DNA of 12,947 nucleotides from Mobilitalea sp. (lineage in GTDB: Bacteria > Bacillota_A > Clostridia > Lachnospirales > Lachnospiraceae). A model generated the notes under the pieces. It was given only the letters and a program-made list of their open reading frames with translations, made no database searches and was not told where the DNA came from. The DNA lies in the NCBI GenBank assembly GCA_029974875.1, contig JARKQP010000361.1, forward strand, positions 1-12,947, in the 5' to 3' direction. How positions within the stretch are numbered: position 1 is the stretch's first letter; every line of letters begins with the position of its first letter. This document shows, in pieces, positions 1 to 6,768 of this stretch. The position numbers were made by a program, and so were the translations under genes.

Positions 1-614
1 AATGGCATATCGCCTGTCTTCTGCTGGATTGCATCCAAGGTTTCAAAGCTAAGACCAGCCCAATTGTCCGGATATTTACCATGAATATTACCGATACCTG
101 CTGCAAGCATCGTTACACCAAGATCAGCGATCATCTTGCATTCTTCCGGATCAGCGCATTCGCCTGCACCAACAACACCGTCCTCCTCGCCGCCGATAGA
201 ACCAACCTCAGCTTCAATGGAGATGCCTTTGCTATCGCAAATTCCCACTAATTCTTTTGTTTTCTCAAAATTTTCAGCAATTGGATAGTGGGAACCATCA
301 AACATTACGGATGAGAAGCCTGCATTAATACAAGCCAATGCACCTTCATAGCTGCCGTGATCTAAATGAAGTGCCACAGGAACCGTGATTTTTAATTCCT
401 CCAGCATCCCGTTAACCATGCCTACAACTGTTTTATAACCACACATATATTTTCCAGCGCCTTCGGATACACCGAGGATAACCGGTGAATTCAATTCCTG
501 TGCCGTTAATAAAATAGCTTTTGTCCACTCTAGGTTGTTAATGTTAAATTGACCGACTGCATACTTGCCAGCCTTTGCCTTTGTTAGCATTTCTTTCGCT
601 GATACTAGTGCCAT
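1..614 (-). CDS. fba: Class II fructose-1,6-bisphosphate aldolase (partial, 3' end outside window)
   Basis: This is the glycolytic and gluconeogenic enzyme that reversibly splits fructose-1,6-bisphosphate into dihydroxyacetone phosphate and glyceraldehyde-3-phosphate in the cytoplasm, using a zinc ion. The first 204 residues are visible and the frame runs off the left edge. The protein starts MALVSAKEML. Family motifs in order: HLDHG at 83-87 (catalytic Asp85 and zinc ligand His86), a FDGSH segment at 105-109, EAEVGSIGGEED at 134-145 and GNIHG at 175-179 (zinc ligand His178). The ATG at 614 is preceded by a GGAGGA ribosome site about 8 bases upstream, which fixes the start. It has its own strong promoter and is separated from the arabinose operon by a likely terminator, so it is probably transcribed independently. 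Class II aldolases of this short bacterial type are usually about 280-310 aa, so roughly one third is missing. Assignment is very secure. Confidence 0.96.
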   Translation of the reverse strand, partial: MALVSAKEMLTKAKAGKYAVGQFNINNLEWTKAILLTAQELNSPVILGVSEGAGKYMCGYKTVVGMVNGMLEELKITVPVALHLDHGSYEGALACINAGFSSVMFDGSHYPIAENFEKTKELVGICDSKGISIEAEVGSIGGEEDGVVGAGECADPEECKMIADLGVTMLAAGIGNIHGKYPDNWAGLSFETLDAIQQKTGDMP

Positions 615-681
615 ATTAATTTCCTCCATTGTTATTATTTATTTGAAAAGGTAATACAAACAGAATTAATATATCTAGTTT

Positions 682-710
682 ATTATAAAGCTTTGTCAAG
701 GTTTTGTCAA
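682..710 (-). promoter_or_regulatory. Consensus sigma-A promoter of fba
   Basis: On the minus strand there is a perfect TTGACA (705-710), a 17-base spacer and a perfect TATAAT (682-687). Transcription should begin near 675, giving a leader of about 60 bases before the fba ATG. A second TTGACA lies inside the spacer (694-699) but is too close to this -10 to use it. A fully consensus promoter suits a highly expressed glycolytic gene. No operator palindrome is obvious around it. Confidence 0.85.
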
Positions 711-806
711 AATGAAAGTGCGTCCTGCCCTGATTTTTATCGGCTTTTTATTAGCTTTATCCATATAGCCTTTCCTATACCGGTAAAATCAGACAATCTA
801 CAGTTT

Positions 807-846
807 AAAAGCAGGCTTGCCAGGGCATACACCCTGACCAACCTGC
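807..846 (-). terminator. Probable Rho-independent terminator of the arabinose transport operon
   Basis: GCAGG at 811-815 pairs with CCTGC at 842-846, TTG at 817-819 with CAA at 839-841, and CAGGG at 821-825 with CCCTG at 832-836, around a 6-base loop. Read on the minus strand the stem is followed by TTTT (807-810) and then AAA. The U-run is short, so termination may be incomplete, but the position between the operon's last gene and the fba promoter fits. Confidence 0.55.
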
Positions 847-870
847 TTTCTGCTTAATTCCATCTTAACG

Positions 871-1050
871 GACATTTGGCCGCAAGGCCACCGGGTGCCG
901 GATGTGAAATGATCTTCATTTCACACTTCCCGATATGCCGCTCAAGCGGCACAAACAATCAGTGAAGAACGCTGCTTCTGCGTTCTTCCAGTGTGAAGCA
1001 TAGAAGTTGTTAGGCACCGTTTTTTGGTGCCTTAGAACTTCTCTTCACAC
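871..1050. other. Candidate structured element: cluster of five perfect hairpins
   Basis: Five hairpins follow one another with little spacing. They are TGGCC/GGCCA at 877-890 with a GCAA loop; TGTGAAAT/ATTTCACA at 903-925; TGCCGC/GCGGCA at 936-951 with a TCAA loop; GAAGAACGC/GCGTTCTTC at 964-988; and a compound arm at 991-1050. The compound arm has three perfect helices of 8, 7 and 7 bp (991-998 with 1043-1050, 1002-1008 with 1036-1042, 1012-1018 with 1026-1032) and small internal loops. Together with the terminator hairpin this fills most of the 505-base gap between fba and the binding-protein gene. No open reading frame or ribosome site explains it. A GNRA-type loop (GCAA) appears when it is read as plus-strand RNA, but transcription from the neighbouring operon would read the minus strand, so the strand is undecided. 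It could be a structured RNA, a 3' stabilising region or an intergenic repeat family. I do not recognise it as a known RNA class. Confidence 0.6.
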
Positions 1051-1119
1051 TATATTCCGTTCCAATTTCCATTAACAGCTTATACTGTGTTAACAGAATG
1101 GGCTTTAAAAAACTAAGGA

Positions 1120-2763
1120 TTATTTGCTCGCAAGGAATTCATCCAGCTGCTTCTGCTTTGCATCTATAACATCCTGAAGGCCTGCCGCATAAAGAGCGTC
1201 ATTTAATTTCTTCAAGGTGGATTCCACATTAGCGGAACCGACACTACCGGTATTCAGTGCAGAACGGTAGGTCTCAAGAGCATTGTTCAGCGCCGTAATC
1301 TCTGTTGAATAATCAGTACTATCCCACATAAAGCCGAAGGCCGGTGAATACTCTGCCCAATCATTGTGCTTTTGCAGCTTATTCCAGTAATCCGGTGTCT
1401 TGGTTCCATCATTCCATACGTAGCTGATAAACTGGTTCCCCATGAACCAACCGGTGTTCTGATGATATTTACTGTTGCCGCCGTCTTCTCCTTCTACATA
1501 GTATGCTGTACCATCCTCAAGAAGCTTATAGTTTACATCCTGGATACCATACTGCCATAAATTCATTAACTCTGCATCCGAGTACAGCGCAGAAACAAAC
1601 TTAAATGCCATCTCCGGATCCTCGCTGTTGGAAGCAATACCGGTATTAAAGAAGCTTACGTTTGTGGTAGAAATTCCGCCCTCTTTGTGGTCATTAAAAT
1701 ACATTACATAACCCTTACAGCCGTTTGCACCCTGTGCTTCCGCAAGGAAACCAGGTTTAATTGCTGTTGCGTAGCTGAAGGTATTGCCTGCCTTCATCAT
1801 GGTAGCAGTACCCTGGGTATCAGTAGCTGCGTCCTTGAAGATGTATCCCTTATCATACCAGTCAGCCAATCTGGTAACTGCCTGCTTATAGCTGTCTGTC
1901 TCGAACAGGTTCACAACCTTTGTGGAGTTGTGGTCTGCTTCCCAATCCAGGACGCCGAATTTGTCAACCAGCTCATCAAAGAATTTAAAACGTGCCATCT
2001 GATCAGAGTTAGACATGTATAATGGTGTCATATTGGGGTATGCTGCTTTTACCTTTGCAAAAATATCTGCAGCAACTGACCAGTCATAGTACTGTCCTGT
2101 ATATTCATCCTGATTTTCTTTTAAACCATACTCCTGGGTGATACCCAATTCATCACAGATATCCGCCCTCATAAAGAGACCGCCCAGCTCAACGGATTCC
2201 TTATTTGCAGGGAAGCCGTACAGGACACCGTTCATAGTACCAACATGGGCATTTGCTTCCCCAAGGGCTTCTACGATTTTCTGTCCGTCTGGAGTAGACA
2301 TTAAATCTGACATATTATAGATACCGCCCATGCTAATCCAGCTGGAAGCATAGGGATAGAAAATTGGCATGATGTCAAGGGCATCCCCGCCGGACAGCAT
2401 CAGCTGGATCGTGGATTGATAGTCAGCATACTGTAAGGGAAGTAATTCCACTTCAATATGATATTCAGGGATCATTTTCGCATTAATCGCATCCTGTACT
2501 GCTGCACGGGCCGCATCATCCTGCTCATAGAATTCGATATAAGAAAATACAAGGTGATATGGCTTTTCCGCGCTGTATTCACCGGTAGCCGTTTTTGTAA
2601 CGGATGAATCTTCTTCATCATTTCCTTCTGCTGCTTTTGTCGGTGCCGCGGTGCCAGAAGTATCCGTATTGGTGGAATCCCCTGTTTTCTTGCTGCTGCA
2701 GCCTGCAAGCATGGTCACTACCATCATTACAATGACAAGCAGTGAAATCATTCTTCTTTTCAT
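1120..2763 (-). CDS. Sugar ABC transporter substrate-binding lipoprotein (CUT1, YtcQ/LplA-like)
   Basis: This is the extracellular receptor that captures an oligosaccharide and hands it to the two permeases encoded just upstream. The 547-residue protein opens with a type II signal peptide: basic MKRRM, a hydrophobic stretch, then the lipobox LAGC with Cys22 as the lipidated residue. A Ser/Thr/Gly/Asp-rich linker of about 40 residues follows and tethers the domain to the membrane. The rest is one long solute-binding domain of the family-1 type, and the length matches the large YtcQ/LplA group. An AAGGAGG site (2771-2777) stands 7 bases before the ATG. It is the last gene of the operon, which is unusual because binding proteins more often come first. 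Two small hairpins precede it and may set its level separately. Arabinose-containing saccharides are the inferred ligand, only because a GH51 arabinofuranosidase leads the operon. Confidence 0.9.
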   Translation of the reverse strand: MKRRMISLLVIVMMVVTMLAGCSSKKTGDSTNTDTSGTAAPTKAAEGNDEEDSSVTKTATGEYSAEKPYHLVFSYIEFYEQDDAARAAVQDAINAKMIPEYHIEVELLPLQYADYQSTIQLMLSGGDALDIMPIFYPYASSWISMGGIYNMSDLMSTPDGQKIVEALGEANAHVGTMNGVLYGFPANKESVELGGLFMRADICDELGITQEYGLKENQDEYTGQYYDWSVAADIFAKVKAAYPNMTPLYMSNSDQMARFKFFDELVDKFGVLDWEADHNSTKVVNLFETDSYKQAVTRLADWYDKGYIFKDAATDTQGTATMMKAGNTFSYATAIKPGFLAEAQGANGCKGYVMYFNDHKEGGISTTNVSFFNTGIASNSEDPEMAFKFVSALYSDAELMNLWQYGIQDVNYKLLEDGTAYYVEGEDGGNSKYHQNTGWFMGNQFISYVWNDGTKTPDYWNKLQKHNDWAEYSPAFGFMWDSTDYSTEITALNNALETYRSALNTGSVGSANVESTLKKLNDALYAAGLQDVIDAKQKQLDEFLASK

Positions 2764-2793
2764 AATCTTTCCTCCTTAAATTTTATATTGAAA

Positions 2794-2845
2794 ATGCCAA
2801 CTGCTGGCATCTCCATTCTTTCCAAGAGTACCAAAAAGTACTCTT
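2794..2845 (-). other. Two hairpins between permease and binding-protein genes
   Basis: ATGCCA at 2794-2799 pairs with TGGCAT at 2805-2810, and AAGAGTAC at 2824-2831 pairs perfectly with GTACTCTT at 2838-2845. Both lie in the 85-base gap after the permease stop codon and before the ribosome site of the binding-protein gene. Intercistronic hairpins in sugar-transport operons are known to stabilise one segment of a processed mRNA. That role here is inference. The TTT after the first stem is too short for a convincing terminator. Confidence 0.5.
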
Positions 2846-2848
2846 TCA

Positions 2849-3739
2849 TCATCCCTTTACGCCGCCCAGCGTAAGTCCCTTCGAATAATACTTCTGGAAG
2901 GTCGGGAAGATAAGCATAATCGGCAGGATTGCCACAAACGCAATTGCCATCTGGATTGCCGTCGAAGGAATGTTAGCGGCGGCCGATGACACATTTGAGT
3001 TGGTACTCGTTGCCAGATATTGAATATTGCTGACCATTTGGTTCAAAAGGTTCTGTACATTGTAAAGCGCCTTATTCCTAACGATATAGTAAAGGCCGTT
3101 AGTCCAGTCATTCCAGTAGGTTAAGCCGGCAAAGGTTCCCATGGTTACCAGAATCGGCTTGCCAAGGGGTATTACGATAGCGGAGAATATCTTGATCTGG
3201 GGTGCCCCATCAATTTCCGCCGCCTCATAAAGGCTGTCCGGGATGCTTGTCATAAAATAGGTCCGGATCATCATGACATTCCAGGCGCTTAATAATAAGT
3301 TTGGCAACAGCTGCGCAAACAGGGTGTCCTTAATTTGGAAGGTTCCGCTCCACATCAGGTAGGATGGAACAATACCTCCGTTAAACAGCATTGTAAAGAA
3401 TACAAAGAAGTTCAGGAAGTTCCTGCCCGGCAGGTTTTTTACGGATAGAGGGTAAGCCATCAGAGCCGAAAGCAGGATGTTTAGGAAGGTTCCTACTGCG
3501 GTCACCAGGATACTGATGCCGTAAGCCTTCAAAATCTTTGCACCTGAACGGATAATATACGCATAGGCAGTTACCGCAAATTTCTCCGGGAAAAAGTTAT
3601 AGCCGTTTGCAACCAGTGTATTTTCATCCGTTATGGATGACATAAAAAGTAGTATGAATGGCAGAATAACAATTAACGTCCACAGGATCATTGATGTATT
3701 TGCCAAAATCTGAAATTTTGAAAATGGTTTCTCTCTCAT
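2849..3739 (-). CDS. Carbohydrate ABC transporter permease, LplC/YtcP-like (MalG superfamily)
   Basis: This is one of the two membrane subunits of the CUT1 importer. The protein is 296 residues with about six hydrophobic segments, roughly at 13-35, 73-97, 109-128, 139-160, 185-210 and 262-283. The cytoplasmic EAA loop that docks on the ATPase is visible at about 171-195, beginning YEAAEIDGA and ending IPLGKP. The short N-terminus and the C-terminal LTLGGVKG are typical of this branch. The ATG at 3739 has a GGGAGG ribosome site and lies 14 bases after the stop of the other permease gene, so the two are translationally close. No ATPase gene accompanies them. CUT1 systems of this type commonly use a shared MsmX-like ATPase encoded elsewhere, and this is inferred here. 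Confidence 0.92.
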   Translation of the reverse strand: MREKPFSKFQILANTSMILWTLIVILPFILLFMSSITDENTLVANGYNFFPEKFAVTAYAYIIRSGAKILKAYGISILVTAVGTFLNILLSALMAYPLSVKNLPGRNFLNFFVFFTMLFNGGIVPSYLMWSGTFQIKDTLFAQLLPNLLLSAWNVMMIRTYFMTSIPDSLYEAAEIDGAPQIKIFSAIVIPLGKPILVTMGTFAGLTYWNDWTNGLYYIVRNKALYNVQNLLNQMVSNIQYLATSTNSNVSSAAANIPSTAIQMAIAFVAILPIMLIFPTFQKYYSKGLTLGGVKG

Positions 3740-3753
3740 TGTTATCCTCCCTT

Positions 3754-4671
3754 CTAGAATAATGCGTTCTCTTTACTGACCTTACGTACAACAAAGTTGG
3801 CTGTGAGCACCAGGATAAATCCAACAATGGATTGGTAGAAGCCTGCCGCCGCTGACATTCCTACATTGGACTGCTCCATCAGGCCACGGTATACATAGGT
3901 ATCGATAACGTTAGTGGCTGAGTAGATCATGCCGGAATTACGGGGCACCTGGTAGAAGAGGCCAAAGTCGGAGTAAAAGATACGGCCTACGCTCATCAGG
4001 GTCAGGGTAATGATAATCGGAACCACGCTGGGGAGGGTGATGCTGCGGATCTGCTGCCATTTGGAGGCTCCATCCAGCTGTGCCGCCTCATAATAGGAGG
4101 GGTCAATTCCGTTAATTCCAGAAATATAGATCAAGGTACCATACCCAATCCCCTTCCAAGTATTCACAAATATCAGGATGGCGGGCCAATATTTCGCCTC
4201 CGAATACCAGTTGATGGGGTCTATGCCCAGGGCAGGAAGAATGGTATTATTTACAAAACCGGTGCTCTGGCTAAAGAAGGCATACACGATATATCCCAAA
4301 ATAACTGCTGACATCAAAAACGGGAACAGGATGGCACTCTGGTAGATCTTCTGTAGCTTCTTATTTATGGTATCACAGATAAAAATCGCGAAGATAATAC
4401 CGAGTATCGTATTGATTATAATAAATGCACTGTTATATAAAATTGTATTTCTCGTAATAACCATTGCATCCGGTGTCGCAAACAAGAACTTGAAATTCTT
4501 AAGTCCTGCCCATGCGCTCCCCCAGATGCCCTTTCTTACGTTATACTGCTTAAATGCCACAATCAGGCCATACATGGGAACATAGTTATTAATCAAGATA
4601 TATAATGCCCCCGGCAGGAACATAAGGTACAATGGCAGATAGCGCCGAAATTTTTTTGCTTTACTTTTCAC
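3754..4671 (-). CDS. Carbohydrate ABC transporter permease, LplB/YteP-like (MalF superfamily)
   Basis: This is the partner permease of the CUT1 importer, 305 residues from the chosen start. About six membrane segments are visible, starting with LPLYLMFLPGALYILI. The EAA loop begins YEAAQLDGA at about 194 and is followed by ITLPSVVP, the hallmark of LplB-type subunits. I place the start at the GTG at 4671 because a GAGGAGG site ends 7 bases upstream. The in-frame ATG at 4704 would put that ribosome site inside the gene and adds 11 residues (MITHIERGGVL) that the family does not need. The gene follows the arabinofuranosidase by 87 bases and precedes the second permease by 14 bases, in one operon. 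Length and topology are normal. Substrate is inferred from the neighbouring glycosidase. Confidence 0.92.
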   Translation of the reverse strand: MKSKAKKFRRYLPLYLMFLPGALYILINNYVPMYGLIVAFKQYNVRKGIWGSAWAGLKNFKFLFATPDAMVITRNTILYNSAFIIINTILGIIFAIFICDTINKKLQKIYQSAILFPFLMSAVILGYIVYAFFSQSTGFVNNTILPALGIDPINWYSEAKYWPAILIFVNTWKGIGYGTLIYISGINGIDPSYYEAAQLDGASKWQQIRSITLPSVVPIIITLTLMSVGRIFYSDFGLFYQVPRNSGMIYSATNVIDTYVYRGLMEQSNVGMSAAAGFYQSIVGFILVLTANFVVRKVSKENALF

Positions 4672-4678
4672 TAACACT

Positions 4679-4685
4679 CCTCCTC
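4679..4685 (-). promoter_or_regulatory. Ribosome binding site deciding a GTG start of the LplB-like permease
   Basis: Minus-strand GAGGAGG occupies 4679-4685, with 7 bases between it and the GTG at 4671-4669. The alternative ATG at 4704 has no purine-rich site at proper distance. This favours the GTG start. Confidence 0.7.
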
Positions 4686-4758
4686 GTTCGATATGGGTTA
4701 TCAAAGGCTACCCTTTTCTGCTGATAAAATGCTCTGCTTTCCGCAACCTGCATATGGG

Positions 4759-6291
4759 TCATCTGACCTGGAAACGGTAAAAATTCACTGAGGCCGCCGG
4801 TAATACCAGCTTGAAAGCCGGGCCGCTGCCCTTCGCCAGCTCCGCCTTTTGCTTCCTGATACGATCCGGCTGCTCAAAGGAGTTATACGCTGTCGGAGCA
4901 TCTCCCGCTAAGCTTTCAGCCTCAATACAGATGGCTGCTGTTCCAAAATCAATCTCAATTTCTTTTACATCACTCATATTAGCATTAACAAGGCTGACAC
5001 ATATGATGCCATCCTTCCTGGAGGCCGTCACGTAGACGCCTCCACTTTTGTCCGTCTCTTCTATCTCCAGCGCCCTGCCGCCCCGATGTCCCTTATACAT
5101 CAGGAATACATCATAATTGGGTGTACGCAGGCACTTTTCTCCCTCTGTCAGGAATAGTGAATTGAGTACATTGACAGTCTGTGCCACACAGGCCAGCTTA
5201 ACCAGCCCCGCATTCCGATGGAAAATATCCAGGGTCAGCGCTGTGGTAATAGCATCCCGCATCGTACATTGCTGATACAGGGCAGGACGGTTTGTGAAGG
5301 CAGCCGAATGCCAATTGCCCCATTCGCCCACGATAAGGTCGCATTTTGCTTCTGCGCCCTTAAAGAAGCCTTCCGCCTCAGGATATCCCTTAAGACCCTC
5401 CTGAATCAGTTCATACTGTTCCTTAATCACTTCCTCCAGCTCGAAGCAGCCTTGAATAACCTCATTCCACCCGGTTTCGGAAAATTCAAGCTCGCTCTGT
5501 CCGGGATGCTTCATATTCCAGTTATAGAAATGTAGATCATAAGCGTCCACCGCAGGCTGCCTGTATCTCGCCATTTCCTTGAAAAAGTCCTTCGTCCAGG
5601 CTATCCGCTCCTTCGGCTTATTCCCGTCGGGGCCACTGGCTATCCGCTTCATGGCAGGTGGGTTTGTAAAAAATGTATCTACTGTTGCAAAGCTTGGAAA
5701 TGCAGTGGCATATTTACGGTATTCCCTGACGTAATCCTCTGCTGTCATCGTTCCACCGCCAGCCCAAACCTCATTTCCAATACCCCAATACTCTACGCCA
5801 AAGGGCTCCTTTGAACCGTTTGCTGCCCTTTCCCTGGCAAGGGAGGTATTTTCACTGCGGTTGCAGTATTCCATCCACTCCCGCATTTCCGCCACACTGC
5901 CGCTTAACAGGTTGATGTTAAGCCAGGGCTTTGCTCCGACCATCTGGCAAAGCTTCATAAATTCATGTGTTCCAAACTGATTTGTATCTATTTCGAAGGT
6001 TCCAAAATTCTCATTGTAGGTGACGGGACGTTCCTCCCTTTTTCCTATGCCTGACCGCCAATGATAGGTGTCCGCATAACACCCTCCCGGCCAGCGGATA
6101 ACCGGCGGTTCCAGTTCCTTTAGCCCATCTACAACCTCTTTACGCAAGCCTTCGTAGTTCGGTATATCGGAACCTTCTCCTACCCAGATCCCATCGTAGA
6201 TGCAGCTGCCCAGAAACTCAATGAACTGCCCATGCAGCTCCGGCTGGATGACACCCTTGTCCTGATCAATATGTATAAACACCTTTTTCAT
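4759..6291 (-). CDS. GH51 alpha-L-arabinofuranosidase, intracellular
   Basis: This enzyme removes terminal alpha-L-arabinofuranosyl residues from arabino-oligosaccharides by a retaining mechanism. The 510-residue protein has no signal peptide, so it acts in the cytoplasm on imported oligosaccharides. The (beta/alpha)8 domain starts with ELHGQFIEFLG at 18-28 and includes VIRWPGGCYADTYHW at 64-78. The general acid/base is Glu174 in WGIGNE, and the nucleophile is very probably Glu323 in VGEWGNWH. A C-terminal beta domain ends at FYRFQVR. Length is typical of GH51. The GNEVWAGG form of the acid/base motif is closer to a clostridial/Bacteroides GH51 subgroup (GNENWGCGG type) than to the classic GNEMDGPWQ type. 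The ATG at 6291 has only a weak AAAGG ribosome site. It is the first gene of the operon with the transporter genes, preceded by a repeat-rich leader. Exact substrate (arabinan or arabinoxylan fragments) cannot be read from the sequence. Confidence 0.93.
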   Translation of the reverse strand: MKKVFIHIDQDKGVIQPELHGQFIEFLGSCIYDGIWVGEGSDIPNYEGLRKEVVDGLKELEPPVIRWPGGCYADTYHWRSGIGKREERPVTYNENFGTFEIDTNQFGTHEFMKLCQMVGAKPWLNINLLSGSVAEMREWMEYCNRSENTSLARERAANGSKEPFGVEYWGIGNEVWAGGGTMTAEDYVREYRKYATAFPSFATVDTFFTNPPAMKRIASGPDGNKPKERIAWTKDFFKEMARYRQPAVDAYDLHFYNWNMKHPGQSELEFSETGWNEVIQGCFELEEVIKEQYELIQEGLKGYPEAEGFFKGAEAKCDLIVGEWGNWHSAAFTNRPALYQQCTMRDAITTALTLDIFHRNAGLVKLACVAQTVNVLNSLFLTEGEKCLRTPNYDVFLMYKGHRGGRALEIEETDKSGGVYVTASRKDGIICVSLVNANMSDVKEIEIDFGTAAICIEAESLAGDAPTAYNSFEQPDRIRKQKAELAKGSGPAFKLVLPAASVNFYRFQVR

Positions 6292-6313
6292 TCTGACAAC
6301 CTTTCCATATAAA

Positions 6314-6422
6314 ATTCCAATTCTTCAAATATCAATCTACCAAGTATTAATTCATCAACTATTTAATCCGTCAGGCATTTAATCCATCAGGCATTTAATC
6401 CATCAGATATCAATCCACTAAG
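6314..6422 (-). repeat. Seven tandem 15-16 bp repeats in the leader of the arabinofuranosidase operon
   Basis: Read on the minus strand, seven units lie head to tail with no spacers: 6407-6422, 6391-6406, 6375-6390, 6359-6374 (16 bases each), then 6344-6358, 6329-6343 and 6314-6328 (15 bases each). The core unit is CTGATGGATTAAATGC, identical in two adjacent copies and progressively degenerate on both sides; the last units read TTGGTAGATTGATAT and TTGAAGAATTGGAAT. A further partial unit may lie at 6432-6445. The array ends 22 bases before the ATG, so it forms the 5' leader of the mRNA. The best copies contain ATGGATTAA, a start codon followed by one codon and a stop. Confidence 0.85.
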
Positions 6423-6481
6423 TATTACGAAATATCAATCTGTTGTGTGTCTATTTTTCATATCCTCTCTAAGGCAAATTC

Positions 6482-6490
6482 AGTATATCA
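6482..6490 (-). promoter_or_regulatory. Possible extended -10 promoter of the arabinose operon
   Basis: Minus-strand TGATATACT carries the TGN extension plus TATACT (6482-6487). The -35 position (about 6505-6510, AGAAGC) does not match consensus, which suits an activator-dependent promoter. The direct repeats at 6518-6547 lie just upstream of that -35 position. The leader would be about 185 bases and would include the whole tandem repeat. Other AT-rich -10-like sequences exist nearby, so this is tentative. Confidence 0.4.
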
Positions 6491-6517
6491 AAAATATCCT
6501 CCCGGCTTCTATTACTA

Positions 6518-6547
6518 TACAGACCAAATAATAACAAAATACAGACC
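6518..6547 (-). promoter_or_regulatory. Pair of 9-bp direct repeats 21 bp apart, possible activator site
   Basis: GGTCTGTAT occurs on the minus strand at 6539-6547 and again at 6518-6526, exactly 21 bp apart, or two helical turns. Direct half-sites at 21 bp spacing are the arrangement bound by AraC-family activators at araI1/araI2, and AraC-type regulators commonly control CUT1 sugar operons. The repeats lie immediately upstream of the weak -35 of the candidate promoter. No regulator gene is in the window, so the binding protein is unknown. Confidence 0.45.
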
Positions 6548-6625
6548 TGTTAAGAGTATTATTATTGGTAATATTGGATATCCCGGCTTTAGCTTACCCT
6601 GTTCTTTTCAACAAAATTCACAAAC

Positions 6626-6657
6626 AAAAAAAGACTAGCTGTCAATGACAACTAGCC
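6626..6657 (-). terminator. Rho-independent terminator of the feo operon
   Basis: An 11-bp stem (6633-6643 with 6647-6657), complete when two G-U pairs are counted in the minus-strand RNA, closes a 3-base loop. It is followed on the minus strand by seven T (6626-6632). It lies 112 bases after the stop codon of the DUF2325 gene and before the control region of the arabinose operon, so it separates the two transcription units. Confidence 0.88.
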
Positions 6658-6768
6658 AATACTTATTTTACCCCTTGCTTATTTATAACTTATTCATTTA
6701 CTACATATTCTTTACTTCTTGCTTCCTACTGCATATTCTTTTACCGCTTATTTTACCTACCATAAATT
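6658..6768 (-). other. AT-rich 3' untranslated stretch with degenerate direct repeats
   Basis: Between the DUF2325 stop codon and the terminator the sequence is AT-rich and non-coding. CATATTCTTTAC and CATATTCTTTTAC recur about 27 bases apart, and CTTATTTTACC occurs twice. These look like remnants of a short tandem duplication. No function is evident. Confidence 0.4.

Noticed and set aside
991..1050. Long compound hairpin as a Rho-independent terminator
   Set aside because: No T-run follows the stem on either strand; the T-run on the plus strand is in the loop.
811..1050. Insertion sequence or group II intron remnant
   Set aside because: No transposase or reverse transcriptase fragment, no recognisable intron domain V, and no target-site duplication that I can see.
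1687..2022. 111-codon plus-strand open frame antisense to the binding-protein gene
   Set aside because: Shadow of a secure gene with no start signal.
6314..6422. Possible CRISPR array
   Set aside because: The 15-16 base units are directly adjacent with no spacers and they decay gradually, so this is a tandem repeat.
6447..6638. 63-codon plus-strand open frame in the arabinose operon control region
   Set aside because: Non-ATG start, no ribosome site, overlaps the promoter region and the feo terminator, and the translation has no recognisable character.
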